A stretch of DNA of 35,650 nucleotides, taken from the NCBI RefSeq assembly GCF_016462705.1, contig NZ_JAEMSS010000021.1, positions 1 to 35,650 on the forward strand, in the 5' to 3' direction. This stretch comes from Nocardioides sp. (lineage in GTDB: Bacteria; Actinomycetota; Actinomycetes; Propionibacteriales; Nocardioidaceae). The notes beneath the pieces were generated by a model that was not told the origin of the DNA, did not search any database, and was given only the letters and a program-made list of their open reading frames with translations. Within the stretch, counting starts at the first letter, position 1. Each line of letters opens with the position of its first letter. A program made the translations under genes and the position numbers. Below are positions 22,715 through 30,506 of this stretch, one piece after another.

Positions 22715-22724
22715 ATCGTAGTTT
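22715..22724. promoter_or_regulatory. Overlapping divergent -10 elements (pheA / DUF4446 gene)
   Basis: TACGAT (22715-22720, minus strand) and TAGTTT (22719-22724, plus strand) overlap by two bases. They lie six and seven bases from the GTG starts of pheA and the DUF4446 gene. RNA polymerase could hardly occupy both at once, so the two promoters should compete. Confidence 0.5.
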
Positions 22725-22731
22725 GGTCGGC

Positions 22732-23136
22732 GTGGAGGTCCTGACCGTTCTCAGCCTGGTGGTCGCTGCCGCCGCCCTGCTCGTCGGCGTCGCCGCGTGG
22801 CGTCGTACGTCGTCGTACGCCGGAGACCCGGACGCGCTGCCCGAGGACGTCGTGGGGCTGCGGCAGGAGGTCGCCGCGCTGCGCGCCGAGGCCAAGGGAT
22901 CCTTCCGGCACCTCGGGGTGGTCCGGTACGACGCCTTCAGCGGCGGCGGGCAGAGCGCGGGTGGGCGGCTGTCCTGGTCGGTCGCCCTGCTGGACGACTC
23001 CGGCAGCGGCGTCGTGATGACCGCGATCCACGGCCGCAGCGAGGCCCGCAGCTACGCCAAGAGCATCAGCGGCTGGGCCAGCGAGCAGCCGTTGTCGCCG
23101 GAGGAGGAGAGCGCGGTCTCGGCGGCCCGGCCATGA
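22732..23136 (+). CDS. DUF4446-family membrane-anchored protein
   Basis: The 134-residue protein has one N-terminal transmembrane helix (VLTVLSLVVAAAALLVGVAAW). A short helical segment (LPEDVVGLRQEVAALRAEAK) and the conserved DUF4446 domain follow (VRYDAFSGGGQSAGGRLSWSVALLDDSGSGVVMTAIHGR). The function of this family is unknown. GTG 22732 follows TAGTTT by seven bases, fitting a leaderless mRNA. The stop overlaps the next start as ATGA, coupling it to the methyltransferase. Confidence 0.85.
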   Translation: MEVLTVLSLVVAAAALLVGVAAWRRTSSYAGDPDALPEDVVGLRQEVAALRAEAKGSFRHLGVVRYDAFSGGGQSAGGRLSWSVALLDDSGSGVVMTAIHGRSEARSYAKSISGWASEQPLSPEEESAVSAARP

Positions 23137-23810
23137 GCGAGCACCTGTCCTGGAGCGAGCTGGCCGACGAGCGCGGTCTCGCCGCGGTCGCGGACGGGGA
23201 CCCCACCCGGTGGTACGAGGAGGTCTGGTCGGCCGGGGCCCGCGGCGCCGTACCCATGCCCTGGGACCGCGACGAGCCGCACGACCTGCTCGAGTGGCAC
23301 ACCCGGGGCGTGGACGGCACCGGCCGCCGGGCCGTCGTGGTCGGCGCGGGGCTCGGCGCGGACGCCGAGCACCTGGCCGGCCTGGGGTTCACGACCACCG
23401 CGTTCGACATCGCGCCGTCGGCGGTCGACTCGGCCCGAGAGCGGCACCCGGGCAGCCGGGTCGACTACCGGGTCGCCGACCTGCTGGACCTGCCGGAGGA
23501 CCTGGTCGGGGCCTTCGACCTGGTCGTCGAGATCTTCACCCTCCAGGCCCTGCACGGCTCGGTGCGCGAGCGGGCCGCTCACGGCGTACGCCGGCTGGTC
23601 GCCCCGGGCGGCACGGTCCTCGTCGTCCAGGTCGTCCGCGACGACGACGAGGAGGTGGCCGCGGAGCCGCCATGGCTGCTCGACCGGGCGGAGATGGAGG
23701 CGCTGGCCGGCGACGACCTGGTCACGACTTCCTTGGACCGGGTGCCCAACCCGGAGCACCCGGACGCGCGCGACCTGTGGCGGATGCTGCTCAGGCGGGA
23801 CGGCCGGTGA
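23133..23810 (+). CDS. SAM-dependent class I methyltransferase (TPMT-like)
   Basis: This 225-residue cytosolic protein has an N-terminal extension with WYEEVWSAGARGAVPMPWDRDEPHDLLEWH, typical of thiopurine-methyltransferase-like enzymes. The SAM-binding motif VVVGAGLGADAEHLAGLGF is followed by the acidic FDIAPSAVD and by VADLLDLP with FDLVVEIFTLQAL. The substrate cannot be told from sequence. ATG 23133 overlaps the stop of the DUF4446 gene. Its last 20 bases overlap the end of the convergent MarR gene. Confidence 0.88.
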   Translation: MSEHLSWSELADERGLAAVADGDPTRWYEEVWSAGARGAVPMPWDRDEPHDLLEWHTRGVDGTGRRAVVVGAGLGADAEHLAGLGFTTTAFDIAPSAVDSARERHPGSRVDYRVADLLDLPEDLVGAFDLVVEIFTLQALHGSVRERAAHGVRRLVAPGGTVLVVQVVRDDDEEVAAEPPWLLDRAEMEALAGDDLVTTSLDRVPNPEHPDARDLWRMLLRRDGR

Positions 23811-24681
23811 CGAACTTCTGCAGCAGGACGACGAGGCGCTGACGGCCGGCCGCGCCGACCGGCCCGAGGATCGACTCGGTGACCGACATCGCGCGGCGCT
23901 GGGCCTCGGCGACGACGTCGTCGGCCCCGGGCAGGAGGTGCAGGGACTGGGTCCGCCGGTCCGTCTCGAGCCGGCGCCGCTCCACGAGGCCGCGCCGCTC
24001 GAGGTGGTCGACGATCTCGACGACGGTGGCGCCGCTGGTGCCCAGGCTGCGGGCGAGCTCGGCCTGCGCGATCACGCCGCGGGCGCGCAGCGCGACCATG
24101 GCTCCGGTGTGCCGCGGCTCGACGTCCAGGTCACGGAGCGCCGTCATGAGCTCGGCGTGGTTCCAGCCGTGGACCCGCGTGACCAGGAACGGGATGCTCT
24201 CCAGCAGCGCGTCGGGCGTCTCGGGTGACAGCCGGGGCTCGGCGACCCGGAGCAACAGGCCACAGAGCTCCTCCCGCTCGGCCTGGCTCAGTCCGACCGT
24301 GAGGCTCTCCTCGAGGTCCTCGACGTGGCGCCGCCACCGCCGGGCCGCGGCCGCGCCGGACGGGGTGCGGGTGAGCGCGTAGGACCGCCGGTCGTCGGGG
24401 TTGCGGACCCGCTCGACCAGACCCTGCTCGACGAGGGCGGCCGCCACCTTGGTCATGGTCGTGCGGCTGGTCGCGACGCTGTCCGCCAGCCACTGCTGGG
24501 AGCGCGCCCGGCCGGCGGCGAGGGCGAGCAGCGCGGCGTACGCGTGGATGTCCACCCCGGGAGGCAGCGAGTCCGCCAGCGCGGCGGTGACCCGCGCCGC
24601 GGCCCGCCAGATGAGGTGACCGGGGATGACCGACAGCTCCGGCAGCAGTGTTCTCACGGCCTCCGGATCGGCGTCGGTCAC
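23791..24681 (-). CDS. Double MarR-domain transcriptional repressor
   Basis: The 296-residue protein contains two MarR-type winged-helix domains in one chain. The first (about 18-150) has the HTH SQQWLADSVATSRTTMTKVA and wing VRNPDDRRSYALT. The second (about 160-296) has AQAELARSLGTSGATVVEIV and wing RRLETDRRTQSLHL. MarR proteins normally dimerise from single-domain chains, so this one probably folds as a built-in pseudo-dimer with two different DNA-reading halves. GTG 24681 is preceded by GGGAGG. The gene diverges from the drug exporter, and the shared gap holds two 24-base repeats that are likely its operators. It should repress the exporter and itself until a toxic ligand binds. Confidence 0.88.
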   Translation of the reverse strand: MTDADPEAVRTLLPELSVIPGHLIWRAAARVTAALADSLPPGVDIHAYAALLALAAGRARSQQWLADSVATSRTTMTKVAAALVEQGLVERVRNPDDRRSYALTRTPSGAAAARRWRRHVEDLEESLTVGLSQAEREELCGLLLRVAEPRLSPETPDALLESIPFLVTRVHGWNHAELMTALRDLDVEPRHTGAMVALRARGVIAQAELARSLGTSGATVVEIVDHLERRGLVERRRLETDRRTQSLHLLPGADDVVAEAQRRAMSVTESILGPVGAAGRQRLVVLLQKFVTGRPA

Positions 24682-24697
24682 ATTTCCTCCCTTGGAG

Positions 24698-24721
24698 AAT
24701 CATTAGGTTCTTGACGAACGG
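24698..24721. promoter_or_regulatory. Operator repeat 1 (over the exporter -35)
   Basis: This is the first of two 24-base direct repeats, with cores TTAGGTTCTTGACGAA here and TTAGGTAGTTGACGAA in the second. They share 19 of 24 bases and begin exactly 50 bases apart. The repeat contains TTGACG (24711-24716), a near-perfect -35 for the exporter promoter. It is likely a binding site of the double MarR repressor. Confidence 0.65.
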
Positions 24722-24738
24722 CTCTTCTCGAGTATCGT
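24711..24738 (+). promoter_or_regulatory. Promoter of the MFS exporter
   Basis: TTGACG (24711-24716) and TATCGT (24733-24738) are separated by 16 bases, putting the transcription start near 24745, about 40 bases before the exporter ATG. The -35 lies inside operator repeat 1, and the start site lies just before operator repeat 2. Confidence 0.65.
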
Positions 24739-24747
24739 ACCGGAGGT

Positions 24748-24771
24748 AATCGTTAGGTAGTTGACGAATCG
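24748..24771. promoter_or_regulatory. Operator repeat 2 (at the exporter transcription start)
   Basis: This is the second copy of the 24-base repeat, lying immediately downstream of the predicted start site. A repressor bound here and at repeat 1 would bracket the promoter. The two sites are on the same side, in the same orientation, about five helical turns apart. Confidence 0.65.
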
Positions 24772-24785
24772 CCTGAGGACGGCCG

Positions 24786-26372
24786 ATGACCGAGACCGAC
24801 GCAGACCGCAGCCAGCGCGACACCGCCGCCCCGGCGGCGGCGGACGCGAAGTGGTGGACGCTCGTCGCCGTCTGCACGGGCGTGTTCATCCTGCTGCTCG
24901 ACATCACCATCGTGAACGTCGCCCTGCCGGACATCCAGGTGGAGCTCGGCGCCTCCCTCTCCGACCTGCAGTGGGTCATCGACGCCTACGCGCTGAGCCT
25001 GGCGGCGCTCCTGCTCACCGCCGGCTCGCTCGCCGACCTGTTCGGCCGCCGGCGGGTGTTCGTGATCGGCACCCTCCTGTTCCTGGTGGGCTCGGTGGCC
25101 TGCGGCGCTGCCCAGGACGTCTTCCTCCTCCAGCTGGCCCGCGGGTTCCAGGGCATCGGCGGAGCCGCGATGTTCGCCACCGCGCTGGCATTGATCGCCT
25201 CGGCGTTCCACGGCCGGGACCGGGGCATCGCGTTCGGCGTGTTCGGCGCGACGACCGGGGTCGCGGTCGCGGTCGGACCGGTCCTGGGAGGGGTGCTGAC
25301 CAGCGGCCTGTCCTGGCGCTGGATCTTCTTCGTCAACGTCCCGATCTGCGTCTTCGCCGTGGTGGTCGCGCTCGTCCGGGTGCGGGAGTCGCACGACCCC
25401 CGGGCCGGGCGGCCGGACTGGTTCGGGTTCGTCACCTTCAGCCTGGCGCTGGCGGCCCTGGTCTACGGCCTGATCCGGGCCGGCCAGGAGAGCTGGGACG
25501 ACACCCGGGTCGTGGCGTGCCTGGTCGCCTCCGCGGCACTGCTGGCGGTCTTCGTGGTGAGCCAGGTGCGGCAGGAGTACCCGATGTTCGACCTGGCCCT
25601 GCTCCGCAAGCCGACCTTCACAGGCGGGCTGCTGGCGGCCTTCGGGGTCTCCGCCTCGATGTTCTCGCTGCTGACCTACCTGGTGATCTACGTGCAGAAC
25701 GTGCTGGGCTACTCGGCCGTCGAGGCCGGCGTCCGCTTCCTCTTCCTCTCCGGCACCGCCTTCTTCGCGGCCGGGATCGCTGGCCGGCTCACCGAGCGGG
25801 TCCCCGCGAAGTGGCTGATCGCGCCCGGCTTCCTGGTGCTCGGCACGGGCCTGCTGCTCCTGCGGGGCATCGAGCCCGACTCCGAGTGGACCCATCTGAT
25901 CCCGGGGCTGCTGGTCGCCGGCGTGGGCATCGGCATGATCAACACCCCGCTCGCGTCCACCGCCGTCGGCGTGGTCTCGGTCGACCGGGCCGGGATGGCC
26001 TCCGGCATCAACTCCACCTTGCGCCAGGTCGGGATCGCCACCGGCATCGCCACCCTCGGGTCGATCTTCAGCCACGAGGTGGCCGACGGCGTGACCAGCG
26101 GGCTGGCCGGCACCCCGGCCGCGGGGGACTCCGACCGGATCTCCGCGGCGATCACCGGCGGCCAGGTCGAGTCCGTGGTGCAGTCCGCACCCGCCGGCGT
26201 GCGCGACCAGATCGCGGCGGTCGCCACCTCGAGCTTCATCGACGCGCTGGACCACATCACCCTGATCGCCGCCGCGGTCGCGTTCGTGACGGCCGTCCTG
26301 TGCTTCGCGCTGATCCGGCAGCAGGACTTCGTGGCCCACCCGGGCGAGGAGTCTCAACCCTCCGACGGTTGA
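24786..26372 (+). CDS. DHA2-family MFS multidrug exporter (14 transmembrane helices)
   Basis: This 528-residue inner-membrane proton antiporter is of the EmrB/QacA type. Helix 1 carries the DHA2 motif LDITIVNVALPDIQ. Motif A is GSLADLFGRRRVFVIG, and motif C is GPVLGGVLTSGLSWRWIFFVNVPI. The length and hydrophobic segments fit 14 helices, including a large loop around residues 435-490 before the last one. It should expel hydrophobic or cationic toxic compounds; the true substrate is unknown. ATG 24786 follows a GAGGA-containing leader. It is controlled by the divergent double-MarR repressor. Its last 19 bases overlap the end of the convergent DUF389 gene. Confidence 0.93.
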   Translation: MTETDADRSQRDTAAPAAADAKWWTLVAVCTGVFILLLDITIVNVALPDIQVELGASLSDLQWVIDAYALSLAALLLTAGSLADLFGRRRVFVIGTLLFLVGSVACGAAQDVFLLQLARGFQGIGGAAMFATALALIASAFHGRDRGIAFGVFGATTGVAVAVGPVLGGVLTSGLSWRWIFFVNVPICVFAVVVALVRVRESHDPRAGRPDWFGFVTFSLALAALVYGLIRAGQESWDDTRVVACLVASAALLAVFVVSQVRQEYPMFDLALLRKPTFTGGLLAAFGVSASMFSLLTYLVIYVQNVLGYSAVEAGVRFLFLSGTAFFAAGIAGRLTERVPAKWLIAPGFLVLGTGLLLLRGIEPDSEWTHLIPGLLVAGVGIGMINTPLASTAVGVVSVDRAGMASGINSTLRQVGIATGIATLGSIFSHEVADGVTSGLAGTPAAGDSDRISAAITGGQVESVVQSAPAGVRDQIAAVATSSFIDALDHITLIAAAVAFVTAVLCFALIRQQDFVAHPGEESQPSDG

Positions 26373-27304
26373 CCGCGCCGTCTCCGGCGGACGCCTTGCC
26401 AGGCGAGCTCCTGGACGGCCAGGGTCAGCCACCCGGCCAGCACCATCCCGCTGATGTTGAGGGCGAGCTGCAGGAGACTCCCGGACACCTCGCCCCAAGC
26501 CCCGAAGGCCAGGCCCAGCGCGACGTTGCCCGCCGCGGGCACGGTGGTGACCGAGATGAAGACCCCGGACAGCCCACCGAGCTTGTCCGAGGTCAGGGAC
26601 AGGACGCCCGCGGCCGCGGCGATCAGGGCGACGATGAAGGACCACTTGTCCGGCGAGTATATGAAGTCGGTCCCCGGACGGGGACCGGTCACGTCGCCCG
26701 CGACCACCCACCCGACGGCTCTGGCCACGAGCGCCAGCAGGGTGGTCATCACGATGGCCACCGCGAAGCCGGTCACCAGAGTCGTGCCGGCCCGGCGGAA
26801 CAGCGACCGGCGGCGGCGCACCATGGCCAGCCCGAGCGCTGCGATCGGCACGAACTCGGGCCCGAGCACCATCGCGCCGATCACCAGCACCTGCGAGTCC
26901 ACCACGATCGCGATGGCCGCCAGCAGCGTGGCCAGGGTCATGAACCACAGATAGGTCCAGTTGAGCTCGGAGTCCTCGTAGGCGCGCTGGGTGACGTCGC
27001 TCCACACGACCGCGTCCGCGCTGGCGCCCGGTGTCACGCGCTCGGCCTGCAGTCCCGCCTTCGACACCCAGCTCCGGACCGGCTCGAGGTGGATGGTGCC
27101 GCGCTCGCCGAGACCCAGGGCGGTCAGCCTCTCGACGAAGTCGCTCGCGGCCTCCCTCGCCACGTCCGCCATCACGATGTCCCCGGTCGGCTGGAGCGAG
27201 GCGCCCGGGAGGTGCGAGAGGTGACTGATCGCCGGGTCGTCGGCGAGCAGGTCCAGGACGGCGTCACTGAGGTCGGCGGGAACGCTGATCCGCAGGTGCA
27301 TCAT
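26354..27304 (-). CDS. DUF389-family membrane protein
   Basis: The 316-residue protein has an N-terminal soluble alpha/beta domain (about 1-85, MHLRISVPADLSDAVLDLL). A membrane domain of about six helices follows, with the family signature DSQVLVIGAMVLGPEFVPIAALGLAMVRRR and a second conserved stretch TVPAAGNVALGLAFG. The function of DUF389 proteins is unknown. It starts seven bases after kdpE ends on the same strand, so it is very likely part of the kdp transcript, suggesting a link with ion or osmotic stress. A basic tail (RRRRRGQPSEG) ends the protein. Confidence 0.88.
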   Translation of the reverse strand: MMHLRISVPADLSDAVLDLLADDPAISHLSHLPGASLQPTGDIVMADVAREAASDFVERLTALGLGERGTIHLEPVRSWVSKAGLQAERVTPGASADAVVWSDVTQRAYEDSELNWTYLWFMTLATLLAAIAIVVDSQVLVIGAMVLGPEFVPIAALGLAMVRRRRSLFRRAGTTLVTGFAVAIVMTTLLALVARAVGWVVAGDVTGPRPGTDFIYSPDKWSFIVALIAAAAGVLSLTSDKLGGLSGVFISVTTVPAAGNVALGLAFGAWGEVSGSLLQLALNISGMVLAGWLTLAVQELAWQGVRRRRRGQPSEG

Positions 27305-27311
27305 CGTCGGG

Positions 27312-27992
27312 TCATGCCTCCAGCGTGTAGCCGAGACCCGGCGAGGTGATGAGGTGCCGCGGATGAGCCGGGTCGTCCTCGAGCTTGCGGCGCAGCTGCG
27401 CGGCGTAGACCCGAAGGTAGTGGCTCTCTCCGACGTGCGCCGGTCCCCACACCTCGCGGAGAAGCTGCTCCCGGGTCACGAGCCTGCCGAGGTTGCGCGC
27501 CAGCAGCTCCAAGAAGCTCCACTCCGTCGGTGTGAGGCGTACGTCGACCCCGGCCCGGGTGACCCGCTTGCGGGCGAGGTCGATGACGAGCGAGCCGACC
27601 TCGACGTCCACCAGCGCCGGCTCGGCCTCCTCCCCTCGGCGGACCGCGGCCCGCAACCGGGCCATCAGCTCGTTCATCGCGAACGGCTTGGTGACGTAGT
27701 CGTCGGCGCCGAGGTCGAGCGCCTCCACCTTGTCCTCGCCGTGCTGACGAGCGGACAGGACCACGATCGGCACCTTCGTCCAGCCACGCAGCCCGGCGAG
27801 CACCTCGGTGCCGTCCATGTCCGGGAGTCCCAGGTCCAGCACCACCACGTCCGGGTGGGTCGTGGCTGCCGCGTCGAGTGCCGAGCGGCCGTCCGCGGCG
27901 GTCACGACCTCCCAGCCGTGGGCGCGCAGGTTGATCGCCAGCGCCCGGGCCAGGGCCGGCTCGTCGTCGACGACCAGCACCTTGCGGCTCAC
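27312..27992 (-). CDS. kdpE: Potassium-transport response regulator KdpE
   Basis: This 226-residue OmpR/PhoB-type regulator activates the kdp promoter. The receiver domain has the acidic pair Asp9-Asp10, the phospho-accepting Asp53 in LDLGLPDMDG, and the switch Lys in YVTKPF. The C-terminal winged helix contains RVTRAGVDVRLTPTEWSFLELL and VYAAQLRRKLEDDPAHPRHL. GTG 27992 overlaps the kdpD stop as GTGA. Its likely target is the repeat-rich region upstream of kdpF. Confidence 0.95.
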   Translation of the reverse strand: MSRKVLVVDDEPALARALAINLRAHGWEVVTAADGRSALDAAATTHPDVVVLDLGLPDMDGTEVLAGLRGWTKVPIVVLSARQHGEDKVEALDLGADDYVTKPFAMNELMARLRAAVRRGEEAEPALVDVEVGSLVIDLARKRVTRAGVDVRLTPTEWSFLELLARNLGRLVTREQLLREVWGPAHVGESHYLRVYAAQLRRKLEDDPAHPRHLITSPGLGYTLEA

Positions 27993-30502
27993 GTCAGGTC
28001 CCTGGGCACCGAGACCACCATGGTCAGCCCGCCGCCCGGGGTGTCCTCGGCGGACAGCTCCCCCTCGATCGCCTCGGTGAGACCACGCGCCACCGCGAGC
28101 CCGAGGCCCAGTCCTCCCGGGGAGGCGTCGTCCAGGCGCTGGAACGGCTCGAACATCCGCTCGCGCTGGTCGGGCGGCACCCCTGGGCCGCGGTCCACGA
28201 CCAGGATCTCGACCGTCGTGGGGAGAACGTGTGCCAGAACCCGCACGGGCGTGCCCCCGGAGACCCGGACCGCGTTGCCCACCAGGTTGGCGACGACCCG
28301 CTCGAGCAGGCCGCGGTCGGTGCGGACGAACGGCACCGACTCGTCGACCTCGAGCGACACCGCACCGGGCTCGTAGCCGGAGACCGCGATGGGCAGGATC
28401 TCGTCGAGGCTGCGCGGCGAGAGCACGGGCTTGACCAGGCCCGACTGGACGCGCGACAGGTCGAGCAGGTTGTCGATCAGCCGCTCGAGCTGGTCGGTCG
28501 CGTCGCCGACGGTGCTCACGAGCGTGGCCCGGTCGGCCTCGTCGAGCCCGTCGGAGACCAGCCCGTCGACGGCCGTGCGCATCGTGGCCAGTGGGGTTCG
28601 CAGGTCGTGGGAGACCGCACGCAGCAGGGCCGTCGAGGTCGCCTCCGCCCCCTCCAGGGCCGCCGCCCGCTCCTCGCGCGCCTTGAGCCTGCGGTACTCG
28701 AGCACCAGCCCGGTCTGGACGGCGAAGGCCTCCAGCACGCGCTGGTCACGGGCTCGCAGCGTCCCGCCGCACAGCGCGATGACGTGGTCCTCGTCAACGC
28801 TCACCCGGGTGTCGCCGTCGTCGGGGTCGGTCGCGCACGGGTGGCCGGACGAGGCCAGCACCGACCAGCCGGTCGGCGAGCGCCTCAGCAGCGACACGGC
28901 GTCCTGGCCGAAGGTCTCCCGCACCTGCTCGACAATCGCTTCCGCGGTGTCCTGTCCGGTGAGCACCGAGCGGGAGAGTGCGCTCATGGTGGCCGCCTCC
29001 GTGCGTGCCTGCGTGGCCTCGATCGAACGCCGGGAGGCCCGGTCGACGACGGACGCGACCCCGGCCGCGACGGCCAGGAAGACGACCAGGACGACGATGT
29101 TGCGCGGCTCGGCGACGGTGAACGTGCCGACCGGTGGGGTGAAGAACCAGTTGAGCACCAGGAAGCCCACGACCGCGGCGAGCAGCGCCGGGAGCAGGCC
29201 GCCCACGAGGGCGACGAGGACCGTGGTCGCGAGGAGGGTGAGGGTGGCCAGCGGCAGCTGGTCGGTGTCCTCGAACAGGTGCAGCACCCAGGCCAGCACC
29301 GCCGGCAGGACCAGCGCCGACAGCCAGCCTGCGAGCTGCCGTCCTGGCGACAGCGTGGACAGCGCCTGCCGCGACCGGCTCGACATGGTCGCCTGGTCGT
29401 GGGTGACGAGGTGCACGTCGATCGCACCGGCCAGCCCGGCGATCTGGTCACCCGTCGAGCCGGTGACCACGCGTCGTAGCCGCCCGTGCCGGGAGACTCC
29501 GACCACGATCATGGTCGCGTTCGCCCCCGAGGCGAAGTCGACCACCGCCGCGGCGACGTCCTCACCGGCGACCGAGTGGAACGTCCCGCCCAGGCCCGCG
29601 ACGAGCTGCTGGGCCCGGGACAGCCGGCCCTCGTCACCGGTCCGCAGGCCGTCGGTGGCGATGACGTGGACGGCGAGCAGGTCGGACCCGGCGGCCCGCT
29701 GGGCGAGCCGGGCGCCGCGCCGGATCAGGGTCTCGCTCTCGGCGCCGCCGGTGACCGCGACGACAATCCGCTCCTTGGCCGGCCAGGTCTCCTGGATCTG
29801 GTGCGTCCTGCGGTAGTCGTCGAGGGCGTCGTCGACGCGGTCCGCGAGCCACAGCAACGCGAGCTCGCGCAGTGCGGTGAGGTTGCCGACCCGGAAGTAC
29901 GACGTCAGGGAGGCGTCGATGTTCTCCGGCTTGTAGATGTTGCCGTGCGCCATCCGCCGGCGCAGCGCGTCCGGGGACATGTCGACCAGCTGGATCGAGT
30001 CGGCGGTGCGGACGACGTCGTCCGGCACGGTCTCCCGCTGGCGGACGCCGGTGATCCGCTCGACCTCGTCGTTGAGCGACTCGAGGTGCTGGATGTTGAC
30101 CGTGGTGATCACGTCGATGCCGGCGGCCCGGATCTGCTCGACGTCGTGCGCCCGCTTCTCGTGCGGACTGCCGGGCACGTTGGTGTGGGCGAGCTCGTCG
30201 ACGCAGACGACCTTCGGGCGCCTCGCGATGATCGCCTCGGTGTCCATCTCGGTGAAGGTGCTGCCCTTGTGCTGCAGCACCCGGCGCGGGACCACCTCGA
30301 GTCCCTCGAGCTGGGCCTCGGTGTTCGCCCGGCCGTGCGTCTCGACGTAGCCGACGACGACGTCGGTGCCGCGCTCGCAGCGGCGCCGGGCCTCGCCGAG
30401 CATGGCGTAGGTCTTGCCGACCCCGGGTGCCGCGCCGAGGTAGACGGTCAGCCGGCCGCGCCGTACCTCCCCGATCTCGGGCTCTGCCACCGGCTTCGCC
30501 AT
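27989..30502 (-). CDS. kdpD: Potassium-sensing histidine kinase KdpD
   Basis: This 837-residue kinase is full length. The KdpD-specific N-terminal ATPase-like domain has a Walker A motif GAAPGVGKT (23-31) and VVCVDELAHTN. A universal-stress-protein domain follows (about 250-370), then four closely spaced transmembrane helices (about 400-500), a GAF-like region, the phosphorylated His in VSHDLRTPLATM and the HATPase domain with VDRGPGVP and GLGLGLAVARGL. It phosphorylates KdpE when potassium is scarce. It starts four bases after the kdpC stop. Confidence 0.96.
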   Translation of the reverse strand: MAKPVAEPEIGEVRRGRLTVYLGAAPGVGKTYAMLGEARRRCERGTDVVVGYVETHGRANTEAQLEGLEVVPRRVLQHKGSTFTEMDTEAIIARRPKVVCVDELAHTNVPGSPHEKRAHDVEQIRAAGIDVITTVNIQHLESLNDEVERITGVRQRETVPDDVVRTADSIQLVDMSPDALRRRMAHGNIYKPENIDASLTSYFRVGNLTALRELALLWLADRVDDALDDYRRTHQIQETWPAKERIVVAVTGGAESETLIRRGARLAQRAAGSDLLAVHVIATDGLRTGDEGRLSRAQQLVAGLGGTFHSVAGEDVAAAVVDFASGANATMIVVGVSRHGRLRRVVTGSTGDQIAGLAGAIDVHLVTHDQATMSSRSRQALSTLSPGRQLAGWLSALVLPAVLAWVLHLFEDTDQLPLATLTLLATTVLVALVGGLLPALLAAVVGFLVLNWFFTPPVGTFTVAEPRNIVVLVVFLAVAAGVASVVDRASRRSIEATQARTEAATMSALSRSVLTGQDTAEAIVEQVRETFGQDAVSLLRRSPTGWSVLASSGHPCATDPDDGDTRVSVDEDHVIALCGGTLRARDQRVLEAFAVQTGLVLEYRRLKAREERAAALEGAEATSTALLRAVSHDLRTPLATMRTAVDGLVSDGLDEADRATLVSTVGDATDQLERLIDNLLDLSRVQSGLVKPVLSPRSLDEILPIAVSGYEPGAVSLEVDESVPFVRTDRGLLERVVANLVGNAVRVSGGTPVRVLAHVLPTTVEILVVDRGPGVPPDQRERMFEPFQRLDDASPGGLGLGLAVARGLTEAIEGELSAEDTPGGGLTMVVSVPRDLT

Positions 30503-30506
30503 GTGC

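Noticed and set aside
24753-27005. 750-residue minus-strand open frame across the MFS exporter
   Set aside because: Its composition is repetitive (GDRDGDEE, QQQ-type runs) as expected for an antisense frame of a GC-rich gene; the plus-strand exporter has all family motifs.
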